DNA of 64,000 nucleotides from Pseudobutyrivibrio sp. (GCA_017557435.1 JAFYYR010000029.1:186001-250000); one strand, 5' to 3'. Counted from the stretch's first letter, positions 34,625 to 44,174 are shown. Program-made: numbers and translations. Notes: generated by a model from the sequence alone, not told the origin.

Positions 34625-34916
34625 AGCACTTAATATGATTAGCTTAGCTATGAAGGCTGGCGCTTTAGCTAGCGGAGAGTTTGCTTGCGAGGAGGCAATT
34701 AAGGGAGGCAGTGGTTTCCTTTGTATAGTTGCTACTGATGCATCTGCTAACACTAAGAAATCATTTTCGAATTCCTGTGAGTTCTACGGAGTTGATTATG
34801 TAGAATATGGCACTAAGGAATCTTTAGGTCAGGCAATTGGCAAAGAATATCGGGCATCTATCGTAGTGTGCGATGAAAATTTATCCTTAAGTATTCTAAA
34901 TAAGATACGCAGTTAA
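34614..34916 (+). CDS. ylxQ: L7Ae-family ribosomal-like protein YlxQ
   Basis: 100 residues from the ATG at 34614, which has GGAG 7-10 bases upstream inside ylxR; the longer in-frame start at 34587 is less likely. The L7Ae/L30e fold is suggested by ALNMISLAMKAGALASGEFAC at the N-terminus (lengthwise the first helix and turn) and IVATDASANTKKSF. The family binds kink-turn RNA. It sits in its standard place between ylxR and infB. Confidence 0.92.
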   Translation: MIDKALNMISLAMKAGALASGEFACEEAIKGGSGFLCIVATDASANTKKSFSNSCEFYGVDYVEYGTKESLGQAIGKEYRASIVVCDENLSLSILNKIRS

Positions 34917-34936
34917 GTAGTTGAGGAGGATATTAG

Positions 34937-37609
34937 ATGGCAAAAATTAAAGTACATGAATTAGCCAAAGAGCTTGGTAAAGAAAGCAAGGACGTAATCG
35001 CTTTCTTAAGCTCTAATGGTATAGAAGCAAAGGCCCAGAGCGGCGTTGAAGAAGATATGGCAGCAAAGGTCAGAGCAAATTTTGGTGGCGCTTCAGAGAG
35101 GCCAGCAGCAAAGGAAGCGGTTCCTGAGAAGAAGGAAGCTTCTGCTGTCAAGGATGCAGCTAAGAAAGCTCGTCCTGTTGACAAGGAAGGCAACCCAATC
35201 AAGAAAAAGAAGAATGTCTTTGTTGTAACTCGTGATAGAGACGACAGAAGAAGACGTGGTTCTGATTCTTCTCGTTCAGAGAATAGAGATGGTGGCAGAG
35301 ACAAGAGAAATAATGGCTCTCAGCCACAGCAGCAGCGTGGTCCGATCAGACCTCGTACATTTGCTGACGGTGTTCGTCCATCCCAGAGAGCATCTGCTCA
35401 GTCTAATGATACAGAGTATGTATCAAAGAAGAAGCCAGTAGAGTCTGAGGCTCCACGTCAGGCTAAGAGACCAGAGCGCCCAGATCGTTCAGAACGCCCA
35501 GAGAGAAGCGAGCGTCCAGAGCGTCCAAACAGAGGCGATAATAGAAATGATAATAGAAGCGACAATAGAGGTCAGCGTTCTGATAGACCTGCTAGAGATG
35601 ATAGAAATGGCGCTTCTAGACCAGATAAGAGAAACGATAGAAATAATAATCGTCCATCACAGGCTCCAGCTGCTGATATGTCACCAGCTTCAAGTGGCAA
35701 GGGTGGTCGTCGTGATGACAAGAAAAAGAAAAATAATAACGATAGAGAGAACAACTTAGGCGGCAAGAAGCAGGAGCGTTTCATCAATCTTGAGAAGAAT
35801 GGTGGAAAGAAGAAAAAGAACAATGCTCCTAAGGCTCCAGAACGTGATATGAATGAGGTTCTTACTATCACAATCCCTGATAGAATTACTATCAAGGATC
35901 TTGCAGACAAGATGAAGGTTCAGTCTTCTGCAGTTGTTAAGACTCTTTTCATGAAGGGCAAGATGGTTACTGTTAACCAGGAAGTTGATTTCGAAGAGGC
36001 TTCTGAGATTGCTCTTGAGTTTAACTGCATCTGTGAAGAAGAGGAGAAAATCGATGTTATCGCAGAGCTTCTTAAGGAAGAGGATGAGGATTCATCAAGC
36101 TTCCCATCACGTCCACCTGTTGTCTGCGTAATGGGTCACGTTGATCACGGTAAGACATCACTTCTTGATGCTATTCGTGATACAAAGGTTACAGACCGTG
36201 AGGCTGGTGGTATCACACAGCACATCGGTGCATATACAGTATCTATTAATGGTCAGGATATTACATTCCTTGATACTCCTGGTCATGAGGCATTTACAGC
36301 TATGCGTATGCGTGGTGCTAACTCTACAGATATCGCTATTCTTGTAGTAGCTGCTGATGACGGTGTTATGCCACAGACAGTAGAAGCTATCAACCATGCT
36401 AAGGCTGCTGGAATCGAAATTATCGTTGCAATTAATAAGATTGATAAGCCTAATGCTAATATTGATAGAGTTAAGCAGGAGCTTTCTGAGTACCAGCTTA
36501 TCCCTGAGGATTGGGGCGGAAGCACAGTATTCTGTCCTGTATCAGCTCACACTAAAGAGGGTATCGATAACCTCCTTGAGATGATTCTTCTTACAGCAGA
36601 GGTACTTGAGCTTAAGGCTAATCCAAATCGTAAGGCTCGTGGTCTTGTTATCGAGGCTCAGCTTGATAAGGGACGCGGTGCTGTTGCTACAGTACTTGTT
36701 CAGAAGGGTACACTTCACGTAGGTGATCCTGTTGCCTGCGGTAGCTGCTACGGTAAGGTTAGAGCTATGCTTGATGATACAGGTGCTCGTGTTAAGAGTG
36801 CAGGCCCTTCAGTTCCTGTTGAGATCCTTGGTCTTTCTGAGGTTCCAAATGCAGGTGAAGTATTAATGTCATTTGATTCTGAGAAGGAAGCACATGCATT
36901 TGCAGATACATTCGTTGCAGAGCACAAGAACAAGCTTGTTGAGCAGACTAAGTCTAAGATGTCTCTTGATGCACTCTTTAGTGAGATTGAATCAGGAAAT
37001 CTTAAGGAGCTTGATATTATCGTTAAGGCTGATGTTCAGGGTTCTGTTGAGGCTGTTAAGCAGTCACTTGAGAAACTTTCTAATGAAGAGGTTGTTGTTA
37101 AGACTATCCACGGTGGTGTTGGTACAATCAATGAGTCCGATGTAGTTCTTGCTTCAGCTTCAAATGCTATCATCATCGGTTTCAACGTTCGTGTTGATCC
37201 ACAGGCTAAGATGACAGCAGATAGAGAAGGTGTTGACCTTCGACTTTACAAAGTAATCTACGATGCAATCAATGATGTTGAGTCTGCTATGAAGGGTATG
37301 CTTGATCCAATCTTCGAGGAGAAGGTTATCGGTCATGCAGAGGTTCGTCAGATATTCAAGGCATCTGGTGTTGGTAACATCGCAGGTTCTTATGTTACTG
37401 ATGGTTACTTCCAGAGAGATTGTATGGTTCGTGTTACTCGTGAAGGCGAGCTTATTCACGAAGGTAAGCTTGGTTCTCTTAAGAGATTCAAGGATGATGT
37501 CAAGGAAGTTAAGTCTAACTTCGAGTGTGGTCTCGTAATTGAAGATTTCAATGATGTTCAGGAGATGGATATTATCGAGGCTTACATTATGGTTGAGGTA
37601 CCTAGATAA
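34937..37609 (+). CDS. infB: Translation initiation factor IF-2
   Basis: 890 residues. IF-2 is the GTPase that brings initiator tRNA to the 30S subunit and promotes subunit joining. Residues 1-50 are the IF2-N domain. Residues 55-300 are a low-complexity charged linker with repeated [16 protein letters not shown] and [12 protein letters not shown] segments. A second IF2-N-like domain spans about 305-385. The G domain begins at 394 with GHVDHGKTS (G1), then DTPGHEAF (G3) and NKID (G4). Domains II, III and the initiator-tRNA-binding IV follow. The stop overlaps the rbfA start. Confidence 0.97.
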   Translation: MAKIKVHELAKELGKESKDVIAFLSSNGIEAKAQSGVEEDMAAKVRANFGGASERPAAKEAVPEKKEASAVKDAAKKARPVDKEGNPIKKKKNVFVVTRDRDDRRRRGSDSSRSENRDGGRDKRNNGSQPQQQRGPIRPRTFADGVRPSQRASAQSNDTEYVSKKKPVESEAPRQAKRPERPDRSERPERSERPERPNRGDNRNDNRSDNRGQRSDRPARDDRNGASRPDKRNDRNNNRPSQAPAADMSPASSGKGGRRDDKKKKNNNDRENNLGGKKQERFINLEKNGGKKKKNNAPKAPERDMNEVLTITIPDRITIKDLADKMKVQSSAVVKTLFMKGKMVTVNQEVDFEEASEIALEFNCICEEEEKIDVIAELLKEEDEDSSSFPSRPPVVCVMGHVDHGKTSLLDAIRDTKVTDREAGGITQHIGAYTVSINGQDITFLDTPGHEAFTAMRMRGANSTDIAILVVAADDGVMPQTVEAINHAKAAGIEIIVAINKIDKPNANIDRVKQELSEYQLIPEDWGGSTVFCPVSAHTKEGIDNLLEMILLTAEVLELKANPNRKARGLVIEAQLDKGRGAVATVLVQKGTLHVGDPVACGSCYGKVRAMLDDTGARVKSAGPSVPVEILGLSEVPNAGEVLMSFDSEKEAHAFADTFVAEHKNKLVEQTKSKMSLDALFSEIESGNLKELDIIVKADVQGSVEAVKQSLEKLSNEEVVVKTIHGGVGTINESDVVLASASNAIIIGFNVRVDPQAKMTADREGVDLRLYKVIYDAINDVESAMKGMLDPIFEEKVIGHAEVRQIFKASGVGNIAGSYVTDGYFQRDCMVRVTREGELIHEGKLGSLKRFKDDVKEVKSNFECGLVIEDFNDVQEMDIIEAYIMVEVPR

Positions 37610-37980
37610 TGAGAAAGAATTCAGTTAAGAATATTCGCATAAACGAAGAGGTTATGCGTGAGCTTTCCAATATTATTCGTCTAGAGGTTAAGGATCCACG
37701 TATATCACCGGTTACATCGGTGGTATCTGTGGAGGTTGCCCCAGACCTTAAGACTTGCAAAGCTTATATTTCTGTTCTCGGTGATGATGAGGCTGTTAAG
37801 AAGACTATTGAGGGTCTTAAGAGTTCAGCTGGATTCATCAGAAGAGAGCTTGCTAGACGAATCAATCTTAGAAATACACCTGAGATTACATTCGTAAGCG
37901 ACCAGTCAATTGCTTATGCTGCTAAGATGAGCAAGCTTATTGACGAGGTTAACGCACCACTTCATAAGGATGAAGAATAG
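37609..37980 (+). CDS. rbfA: 30S ribosome-binding factor A
   Basis: 123 residues. RbfA is a KH-type 30S maturation and cold-adaptation factor. RINEEVMRELSNIIRLEVKDPR is characteristic (residues about 10-31), followed by CKAYISVLG and the C-terminal RRELARRINLRNTPEITF. The ATG overlaps the last base of the infB stop. Confidence 0.96.
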   Translation: MRKNSVKNIRINEEVMRELSNIIRLEVKDPRISPVTSVVSVEVAPDLKTCKAYISVLGDDEAVKKTIEGLKSSAGFIRRELARRINLRNTPEITFVSDQSIAYAAKMSKLIDEVNAPLHKDEE

Positions 37981-38026
37981 ATTTTAGCTTTATCTATTTA
38001 ATAATTGGTGAAATAAGGAGAAGACA

Positions 38027-39004
38027 ATGATAGACAATTTTAATGAACTTATCTCTAATTCTAAGACAATTGCCATTTCTGGTCATATACGTCCAGACGG
38101 CGATTGTGTTGGCTCATGTATGGCTGTATACAATTACATTGCCACATATTTTCCAGAGGTAGATGTTCATGTCTATCTTGATCCTATCCCTAATATTTTT
38201 AAATTTCTTAAGAACACAGATAAGATCGAAGACATTCATACACTTTCAGAGGATACAGTCTTTGACTTATATATTGCACTTGATTGTAGTGAGGGTTCTA
38301 GACTTGGTGATGCATGCGCCTTTTTTGAAAAGGCAACTCACACAGTTTGCATTGACCATCATATGACTAATGGTGGATTTGCTGAGTTTAGTTATATTAT
38401 TCCTGATGATAGCTCTACTTGTGAGCTTGTCTACAATCAGTTTGGCAAAGATAAAATTACTAAGGATATTGCAGAATGCCTTTACCTTGGAATTATCCAT
38501 GATACAGGTGTTTTCCAGTATTCATGCACAACAGAGGCTACAATGGCAGCTGCTGGCTTTTTAATGACTAAGGGAATCGATTATCCAAAGATTTGTACTG
38601 ACACATATTATGCCAAGACTATGATTCAAAATAAGATGCTTGGTACAGCTCTTTTAAACTGCAAGACATTTGATGATGGCAAAATTATCGCTGCTGTTAT
38701 TACTGCAGAGGATATGGCAGAATATGGGGCTCAGAGCAAGCATTTAGAGGGCATTGTTCAACAGCTTAGAGATACAACTGGTGTTGAGGTTGCTGTATTC
38801 CTATACGAGTTAGAGGACGGAGATTTCAAGGGTAGCACTAGAGCTACAGGAGATGTGGACCTTACAGTTATTACCGGTAAATACGGTGGCGGTGGTCACA
38901 AAAAAGCAGCTGGATTTTCTGTAAATACAAAAGAACCATGGACTATTATCGCTGAGATAGTAGAGATGATTGAAGAACAGTTTAAACAGTTAGGAATCAA
39001 TTAA
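38027..39004 (+). CDS. nrnA: DHH/DHHA1 phosphoesterase, NrnA-type nanoRNase
   Basis: 325 residues. It degrades very short RNAs and probably pAp or linear cyclic-dinucleotide products in the cytosol. Metal-binding motifs are GHIRPDGDCVGS, ALDCSEGSRLGD and IDHHMTNGG (the DHH triad); the DHHA1 domain ends with KYGGGGHKKAAGF. It lies between rbfA and truB, the usual place in Firmicutes. The stop overlaps the truB start by one base. Confidence 0.95.
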   Translation: MIDNFNELISNSKTIAISGHIRPDGDCVGSCMAVYNYIATYFPEVDVHVYLDPIPNIFKFLKNTDKIEDIHTLSEDTVFDLYIALDCSEGSRLGDACAFFEKATHTVCIDHHMTNGGFAEFSYIIPDDSSTCELVYNQFGKDKITKDIAECLYLGIIHDTGVFQYSCTTEATMAAAGFLMTKGIDYPKICTDTYYAKTMIQNKMLGTALLNCKTFDDGKIIAAVITAEDMAEYGAQSKHLEGIVQQLRDTTGVEVAVFLYELEDGDFKGSTRATGDVDLTVITGKYGGGGHKKAAGFSVNTKEPWTIIAEIVEMIEEQFKQLGIN

Positions 39005-39909
39005 TGAATAGCGGCATTATTAATGTCTACAAGGAAGCTGGTTTTACATCATTTGATGTAGTTGCCAAGCTACGTGGAATTTTAAAGATAAAGAAAATTG
39101 GGCACACTGGTACTTTAGATCCTGATGCTACCGGTGTGCTTCCTGTATGTGTCGGTAAGGCAACTAAGCTTTGTGATATGCTTACTGACAAGGATAAGGT
39201 ATATGAGTGCGTAATGCTACTTGGTACTGAGACTGACACATATGATATGAGCGGTAGGATTTTATCTCGTAAATCTGTTACCGCCACAGAATCACAGGTG
39301 ACAGAGGCTATTAATAGCTTCGTAGGTGACATAATGCAGGTTCCTCCTATGTATTCTGCTCTCAAAGTTAATGGCAAGAAGCTTTATGAGCTTGCTAGAG
39401 AGGGAAAGGAGGTTGAGCGTAAGGCTAGACCTGTTACAATTTTTAGTATTGATATTTTAGAGATGAATTTGCCAGAGGTGGCTATCAGGATTCACTGCAG
39501 CAAGGGCACATACATCAGGTCTCTTTGCCATGATATAGGTGAGAAGCTTGGCTGTGGCTGTGCTATGAAATCTCTTGTTAGAACTAGAGTTAGTCAATTT
39601 GATATTTCAGATGCTAAGACACTAGATGAGATAGAGCGAATCGTCAAAAATGGCAATATAGATGGTATAATGATGCCAATTGCACAGGCTTTTGAGGGGA
39701 TGGGGACAGTTTTTGTTATCCCTACTGAGGAAGCTATATTACATGCAGTTAATGGGGCACCTATACCTGAGACCAATGTATTCGCTGAGGCTATCAGTTC
39801 TTTTGAAGAGGGAGATAATTATAGGATTTTCCTTCCTGATAATAGATTCATCGGCGTCTACAGATATCAAGAATCTCAATTTGTTTTGGAGAAAATGTTT
39901 TTAGAGTAA
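39004..39909 (+). CDS. truB: tRNA pseudouridine 55 synthase
   Basis: 301 residues. TruB makes pseudouridine 55 in the T loop of tRNAs. The catalytic Asp is in GTLDPDATGVLPVCVG; GINVYKE-type N-terminal motif reads GIINVYKEAGFTSFD; PPMYSALKVNGKKLYELAREG and CSKGTYIRSLCHDIG are further family motifs. The C-terminal 60 residues are a shortened PUA-like region. It is coupled to nrnA and precedes ribF. Confidence 0.96.
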   Translation: MNSGIINVYKEAGFTSFDVVAKLRGILKIKKIGHTGTLDPDATGVLPVCVGKATKLCDMLTDKDKVYECVMLLGTETDTYDMSGRILSRKSVTATESQVTEAINSFVGDIMQVPPMYSALKVNGKKLYELAREGKEVERKARPVTIFSIDILEMNLPEVAIRIHCSKGTYIRSLCHDIGEKLGCGCAMKSLVRTRVSQFDISDAKTLDEIERIVKNGNIDGIMMPIAQAFEGMGTVFVIPTEEAILHAVNGAPIPETNVFAEAISSFEEGDNYRIFLPDNRFIGVYRYQESQFVLEKMFLE

Positions 39910-39911
39910 TT

Positions 39912-40832
39912 ATGGAATATATACATTCTTTATTTAATACTACAATTAAAGAACCTACTGCAATTACAGTGGGCAAGTTCGATGGTATTCACAAGGGACA
40001 TCACCTTTTGACTTCAGATATTATTTCAAAAGAGTCTTCTGGTCTTAAGTCTTGCATGATTACCTTCACTAATTCTCCTAGAATTGCTTTGACAGATGAT
40101 AAGTCACCTACACTTATCACTAATAAAGAGCGCGTTTTTATGCTTGATAACAATGGACTTGATTATCTGATTGAGTGCCCATTTGACAAGCAGCTTATGG
40201 AGACCGATGCTAGGAGTTTTATTGCTTATCTTGTTAATAATCTCAATATGAAATATATGGTTGCCGGCTCAGATTTTACATTTGGATATAAGGGCGCTGG
40301 CAATGTAGAAATGCTTAGGGAGCTTTCTAAAGAGATGGGATTTGAGCTTAGAATTATAGATAAAATCAAGCTTAATGACAGGGATATAAGCAGTACTTAT
40401 ATTAGAGAAGAGCTTAAACTTGGACATATTGATACAGTTAACGAGATGCTTGGATACGAGTATTTCGTATGGGGAGAAGTAGTTCACGGTGCACACTTAG
40501 GACATACAATTGGTATTCCAACTATCAATATTATGCCTGAGGCATCAAAACTTGTGCCAAAATTTGGAGTTTATGTTACTACAATAGATTTTGATGGTAG
40601 AATATATCATGGTGTGACTAATGTAGGCACCAAGCCATCTGTTTCAGATGAGAATATTGTTGGTATAGAGACACATATTTTGGATTACAACGGGGATTTA
40701 TACGGTAAATTTGTCAGGGTGACATTTGTTTCATTCCTTAGACCTGAGATGAAGTTTAATTCAATCGATGAACTTAAGGCTCAGATGAGTAGGGATAAGG
40801 TAACAGCCAAGGATTTCTTTAACAAAAGATAG
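39912..40832 (+). CDS. ribF: Bifunctional riboflavin kinase / FAD synthetase
   Basis: 306 residues. The N-terminal adenylyltransferase has VGKFDGIHKGHHLL (HxGH-type nucleotide site) and VAGSDFTFGYKGAGN; the C-terminal flavokinase has GRxxGHTIGIPTINI-type LGHTIGIPTINI and GVTNVGTKPSV. It converts riboflavin to FMN and FAD. The truB-ribF pair is conserved in bacteria. It ends the nusA-infB operon; no strong terminator follows before the next promoter. Confidence 0.96.
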   Translation: MEYIHSLFNTTIKEPTAITVGKFDGIHKGHHLLTSDIISKESSGLKSCMITFTNSPRIALTDDKSPTLITNKERVFMLDNNGLDYLIECPFDKQLMETDARSFIAYLVNNLNMKYMVAGSDFTFGYKGAGNVEMLRELSKEMGFELRIIDKIKLNDRDISSTYIREELKLGHIDTVNEMLGYEYFVWGEVVHGAHLGHTIGIPTINIMPEASKLVPKFGVYVTTIDFDGRIYHGVTNVGTKPSVSDENIVGIETHILDYNGDLYGKFVRVTFVSFLRPEMKFNSIDELKAQMSRDKVTAKDFFNKR

Positions 40833-40849
40833 TAAAAAAATCAGGCAAA

Positions 40850-40878
40850 TGTTACGCAAATGTTACGGTTATTGTTAC
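40850..40878 (+). promoter_or_regulatory. Three TGTTAC repeats matching the WalR box
   Basis: TGTTAC occurs at 40850-40855, 40861-40866 and 40873-40878. The first two are separated by exactly five bases, giving TGTWAH-N5-TGTWAH, the established binding consensus of the WalR (YycF) response regulator; the third copy follows after six bases. They end six bases before the -35 box of a wall-hydrolase gene, a typical class of WalR target. No walR gene is in the window. Confidence 0.7.
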
Positions 40879-40884
40879 AAAACA

Positions 40885-40913
40885 TTGACAAATATCGAAT
40901 GAGTTGATATAAT
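40885..40913 (+). promoter_or_regulatory. Consensus sigma-A promoter of the NlpC/P60 gene
   Basis: TTGACA (40885-40890), a 17-base spacer and TATAAT (40908-40913), both hexamers perfect. The 5' leader is about 35 bases and ends with the ribosome site TTGGAGG. Confidence 0.92.
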
Positions 40914-40954
40914 AACTTAGTTGCGTTTATTAGTATTTTTGATTTGGAGGTTTT

Positions 40955-42028
40955 ATGAAAAAACGCATTATTTCAGCTTTTTCTATTGTTTGCGCGTTGG
41001 CACTTATCATCGATCATAGTATCGATTCTAAAAATAAAATAATTGATAATTCTGCAGATGGTGATTATACAGCTACAGCTGGTGTTATTACAGCAGCAGC
41101 TTTTGATGAAGATGCTCTTGCATCTATTTCTGTGACAGATTCACAGGCTATTGCTACTGCAAAGTCACTTGGTGATATTTATGGATACGATAATATCGGT
41201 ATCTGTAATGTTTCAGAGGGTAACCTTAACATCCGTGAGAGTGCTTCTACAGATGGTAAGCTTGTTGGTAAGTTCCCAGCTAATGCAGCCTGCGAGATTC
41301 TTAAGACTGAGGGTGAGTGGAGCTACATTAAGTCTGGCGAGGTAGAGGGTTACGTTCTCTCTGAGTATCTTATTACTGGTGATGATGCATGGGATAAGGC
41401 ATTAGAGCTTGCAGAGTATGTTGCTACATCTAAAACAGGTGGTCTTAGAGTTAGAGTTGAGCCTAATACAGATTGTGAGATTATTTACCAGCTTGCAGAC
41501 GGAGAGGAAGTTCCTATCCTTAACAATACTCAGGATGAGGACTGGATTGAGGTCGATGTAGATGGTGATTCAGGTTATGTATCTGCAGAATATGTAGATG
41601 TTGATTTATCACTTACTACAGCTATGACACTTACAGAGGCTCGCTATGGTGCAGGTATTTCTGATGTTCGTATGGCAGCTTGTGACTATGCTCTTCAGTT
41701 CGTTGGTAACCGCTATGTATGGGGCGGTACATCACTTACTAATGGTGTTGACTGCTCAGGATTTACAATGCAGGTTATGGCTCAGTACGGTGTTAGACTT
41801 TCTCATTCTTCTAGAGCTCAGGCTAATGAAGGTACTACAATTTCTACATCAGAGCTTAAGCCAGGCGATTTGATTTTCTATGGTAGAGGTGGTGGTTCTA
41901 TTAATCACGTAGCTATCTATATTGGTGGAGGTCAGATTGTTCATGCATCTAACAAGCGTGACGGTATCAAGATTTCTAATTACATGTACCGTACACCAGT
42001 TAAGTGTGTAAGAGTTTTATATGACTAA
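40955..42028 (+). CDS. Secreted NlpC/P60 cell-wall endopeptidase with two SH3 domains
   Basis: 357 residues. An N-terminal signal peptide (MKKRIISAFSIVCALALI) directs export. Residues about 85-145 and 155-210 are two bacterial SH3 domains (NLNIRESASTDGKLVGKF; GLRVRVEPNTDCEIIYQL) that bind wall peptides. Residues 240-357 are the NlpC/P60 peptidase: catalytic Cys in DCSGFTMQ, His in NHVAIYIGGGQ and a third polar/His site in VHASN. Such enzymes cut gamma-D-Glu-diamino-acid bonds in peptidoglycan. The gene is monocistronic with a perfect promoter, WalR-like boxes and a terminator, so it is probably under wall-homeostasis control. Confidence 0.93.
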   Translation: MKKRIISAFSIVCALALIIDHSIDSKNKIIDNSADGDYTATAGVITAAAFDEDALASISVTDSQAIATAKSLGDIYGYDNIGICNVSEGNLNIRESASTDGKLVGKFPANAACEILKTEGEWSYIKSGEVEGYVLSEYLITGDDAWDKALELAEYVATSKTGGLRVRVEPNTDCEIIYQLADGEEVPILNNTQDEDWIEVDVDGDSGYVSAEYVDVDLSLTTAMTLTEARYGAGISDVRMAACDYALQFVGNRYVWGGTSLTNGVDCSGFTMQVMAQYGVRLSHSSRAQANEGTTISTSELKPGDLIFYGRGGGSINHVAIYIGGGQIVHASNKRDGIKISNYMYRTPVKCVRVLYD

Positions 42029-42072
42029 ATGCGAGCCTGGATGGTGAGTATTCCATTATTAAATTAGATGTT

Positions 42073-42106
42073 AAAGGCTAGAAAACGTATGTTATCTAGC
42101 CTTTTA
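42073..42106 (+). terminator. Intrinsic terminator after the NlpC/P60 gene
   Basis: AAAGGCTAGA and TCTAGCCTTT form a perfect 10-bp stem with a 12-base loop, followed by a short T-rich run (TATTATT). Confidence 0.8.
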
Positions 42107-42116
42107 TTATTGGTTA

Positions 42117-42144
42117 TGATATAATTTTCATCGTGGCATGCCAC
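42117..42144 (+). promoter_or_regulatory. Extended -10 promoter with adjacent 12-bp palindrome
   Basis: TGATATAAT (42117-42125) is an extended -10 element with perfect TATAAT and no clear -35 box. Eight bases later lies the perfect palindrome GTGGCATGCCAC (42133-42144), at the expected transcription start. Its position suggests a repressor operator for the SEC-C gene. Confidence 0.6.
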
Positions 42145-42178
42145 ATAATTTTGATTATTTATTGGAGAGGAATTTAAA

Positions 42179-42688
42179 ATGAGTTTATTAGAACAATGGC
42201 AGAAAATTGCCTACAACCAGAATCAGTCACAGGCTGATTTACAGAGATTTTGGCAGAATTACTTCTTGCTTGAAAAGGGAGTTTACGAGCAGCTTTTAGA
42301 TGACCCTGATACAGAGGTTAAGGGCACAGTTAAGGAGCTAGCTGATAAATATAAATTAGACATTATGCCAATGGTTGGTTTCCTTGATGGTATTAATGAT
42401 TCACTTGTAACACCTAATCCTATCGAGACTATGGAAGAGGATACAGTAGTATCTCTTAAGTTTGACAAGGAAAAGCTTTACAAGAACATGATTGATGCTA
42501 AGGCAGATTGGTTATACGGACTTCCACAGTGGGAGGAGATCTTCGATGAGGAGCAGTTAAAGGCCCTTACAAAGGAAGCTAAGAATATGCACACTATCGT
42601 ACGTACTGAGAAAAAGGTAGGACGTAATGATCCATGCCCATGTGGTTCTGGTAAGAAGTATAAGCACTGCTGCATGAACAAAAAATAA
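42179..42688 (+). CDS. SEC-C metal-binding domain protein
   Basis: 169 residues. The last 23 residues are a SEC-C motif ([19 protein letters not shown]), the zinc-binding module also found at the end of SecA. The first 145 residues are helical and acidic ([19 protein letters not shown]) and lack a membrane segment or signal peptide, and I know no specific function for them. The gene stands alone between its own promoter and a strong terminator. The domain call is firm; the role is unknown. Confidence 0.88.
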   Translation: MSLLEQWQKIAYNQNQSQADLQRFWQNYFLLEKGVYEQLLDDPDTEVKGTVKELADKYKLDIMPMVGFLDGINDSLVTPNPIETMEEDTVVSLKFDKEKLYKNMIDAKADWLYGLPQWEEIFDEEQLKALTKEAKNMHTIVRTEKKVGRNDPCPCGSGKKYKHCCMNKK

Positions 42689-42706
42689 TTGTATATTTCA
42701 TGTTTA

Positions 42707-42731
42707 ACGCACCCTGGTGGGTGCGTTTTTT
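42707..42731 (+). terminator. Intrinsic terminator after the SEC-C gene
   Basis: ACGCACCC, loop TGGT and GGGTGCGT form a strong stem followed by six T. A near-identical terminator occurs at 44008. Confidence 0.92.
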
Positions 42732-42746
42732 GTACTTATAATAACA

Positions 42747-42777
42747 TTGACAAGGTTGTACATAAGTACTAAAATAC
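42747..42777 (+). promoter_or_regulatory. Promoter with palindromic -10 (shared element, copy 1)
   Basis: TTGACA (42747-42752), 17-base spacer, TAAAAT (42770-42775). The -10 sits inside GTACTAAAATAC (42766-42777), a one-mismatch copy of GTATTANAATAC, followed by TAC and two more ACTAC-type repeats. The same arrangement occurs at 44043 and 59440. Confidence 0.75.
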
Positions 42778-42878
42778 TACTATACTACTATACCAATAAA
42801 CTATAAATTGAGGTATGATATTTTTGCAAGCCTCTGATGGGTAGATTTGTAGATTAAATATAGAGAGGGAATAAGATT

Positions 42879-43955
42879 ATGAAAATTAAAAAGATATTTG
42901 TGCTTTTGGCTTGTTCGATGATGGGGCTTTATTTGTGTTCGTGTGGGAAAAATATAACAGAAGAGAAAGACGAGGCAATAGATGAAGCCACCGAAATCTC
43001 TGTAGAGGAAGAGGTGGTAGATGCAGATGAGGATTCCTCGGAGGAAGAGGATACTGTAAATTACATAGATGATGTGGTTAATGCTGATTTAAATGCAAAT
43101 GACTATACGCATGTAGTCTCTGCGACAAATGAAATTAATGATGATTTTACGCTAGTAAGTTTTGTAGTGGATTTAGATAATGACGGGGCAGAAGAGGCAT
43201 TTGTTTTAGAAGCTTATTGGGATGAGAATAACAATACTGCGCTAACGGAAGATTCCACATTTGATACTACAAGAATATGGTTTGTAGATGAAAAAGGAGA
43301 TGGAACAGAGCTTCATGATTTTGCAGAGGATGGACCAGTTAGTATTCATGAAACACTTCAGCTTATAACTATAGGGGATAATAGTTATGTTTTTGTTTCT
43401 GCATATGGTCAGATGGCTGCATACGACCAGACAGTTATATACACAGAAAAATACAATGCAATTACTAATGCAACTGACTTACCTTGTTATGGTTCTAAAT
43501 ATTTTGTTGATGGTGATGTGGTCTGGTATAAGGAAATGTATGGCATGCAGATTGATAGAGAGGATGATTTGCCATTAATAGATTCAGGTCTTACAATGGG
43601 ACATTGCTTTATTCCTTATCATTTATATTTGGATGATTCCGATAATACTTTTAAATTATATGGAGCCAAGGAGATATCCCTAGAGGAGGCAGAAGAAATT
43701 ACTGGTCTTGATTTTTCGGATATCCTCTCTGATGCTACAGAATATGAATTTATACTACGTGATAACAATGAACTGGATGTAAATATAGCTACTGCTTGTG
43801 AGCCTTCATTTAATGATGATGGTGAATCCTATGAATTTATATGTTATTCATACTTTTTACAGGATAATGGCCAGTGGGAATCTGATGATTATATAGAAGG
43901 ATATTACCTTATTGATCCAGTTGAATTTACAAATGTGTGGGGTTTTTTACAATAA
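42879..43955 (+). CDS. Lipoprotein of unknown function
   Basis: 358 residues. The N-terminal hydrophobic signal ends in LCSCGK, a lipobox-like sequence, so the mature protein should be lipid-anchored outside the membrane. A Glu/Asp-rich linker (20-55) follows. The folded part begins near residue 80 with SFVVDLDNDGAEEAFVL, a DxDNDG calcium-loop-like motif of VCBS/FG-GAP type seen in several neighbours. No catalytic motif is visible. It forms a single-gene unit between a shared-type promoter and a strong terminator. The leader is about 100 bases with an AGAGAGGGA ribosome site. Sequence use is more AT-rich than in the core genes. Confidence 0.75.
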   Translation: MKIKKIFVLLACSMMGLYLCSCGKNITEEKDEAIDEATEISVEEEVVDADEDSSEEEDTVNYIDDVVNADLNANDYTHVVSATNEINDDFTLVSFVVDLDNDGAEEAFVLEAYWDENNNTALTEDSTFDTTRIWFVDEKGDGTELHDFAEDGPVSIHETLQLITIGDNSYVFVSAYGQMAAYDQTVIYTEKYNAITNATDLPCYGSKYFVDGDVVWYKEMYGMQIDREDDLPLIDSGLTMGHCFIPYHLYLDDSDNTFKLYGAKEISLEEAEEITGLDFSDILSDATEYEFILRDNNELDVNIATACEPSFNDDGESYEFICYSYFLQDNGQWESDDYIEGYYLIDPVEFTNVWGFLQ

Positions 43956-44007
43956 TAAAAGTAAATTTTTTTAATGCTTATGCTTGATTTTTGAGGACTA
44001 TTTTAAG

Positions 44008-44032
44008 CGCACCCTGATGGGTGCGTTTTTTT
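44008..44032 (+). terminator. Intrinsic terminator after the 42.9 kb lipoprotein gene
   Basis: CGCACCC, loop TGAT and GGGTGCG followed by seven T. It differs from the terminator at 42707 by one loop base and one flanking base. Confidence 0.92.
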
Positions 44033-44042
44033 GTTTTTATTA

Positions 44043-44073
44043 TTGATTTATAATGTAAAAAGTATTACAATAC
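44043..44073 (+). promoter_or_regulatory. Promoter with palindromic -10 (shared element, copy 2)
   Basis: TTGATT (44043-44048), 17-base spacer, TACAAT (44066-44071) inside the perfect palindrome GTATTACAATAC (44062-44073), followed by TACC. The spacing is identical to copies 1 and 3. Confidence 0.75.
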
Positions 44074-44174
44074 TACCTAGAATAAATTTATATATTAGGG
44101 GATATATAGAATTAAATTAATGTAATAGATATTTAGTTTTGGGAATTATTCACTTTTAAGTAGGGAGGATACTT

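Noticed and set aside
35448-35660. Repeat array in infB as a possible CRISPR
   Set aside because: The repeats are short, imperfect and in frame with the IF-2 linker; there are no spacers and no cas genes.
35572-35910. 112-codon open frame on the - strand inside infB
   Set aside because: It mirrors the low-complexity linker of infB and has Ser/Phe/Leu runs typical of antisense translation; no ribosome site.
42740-42800. ACTAC repeats as a recombination or attachment site
   Set aside because: They lie at a promoter and match the shared palindromic -10 element; no integrase or partner repeat is present.
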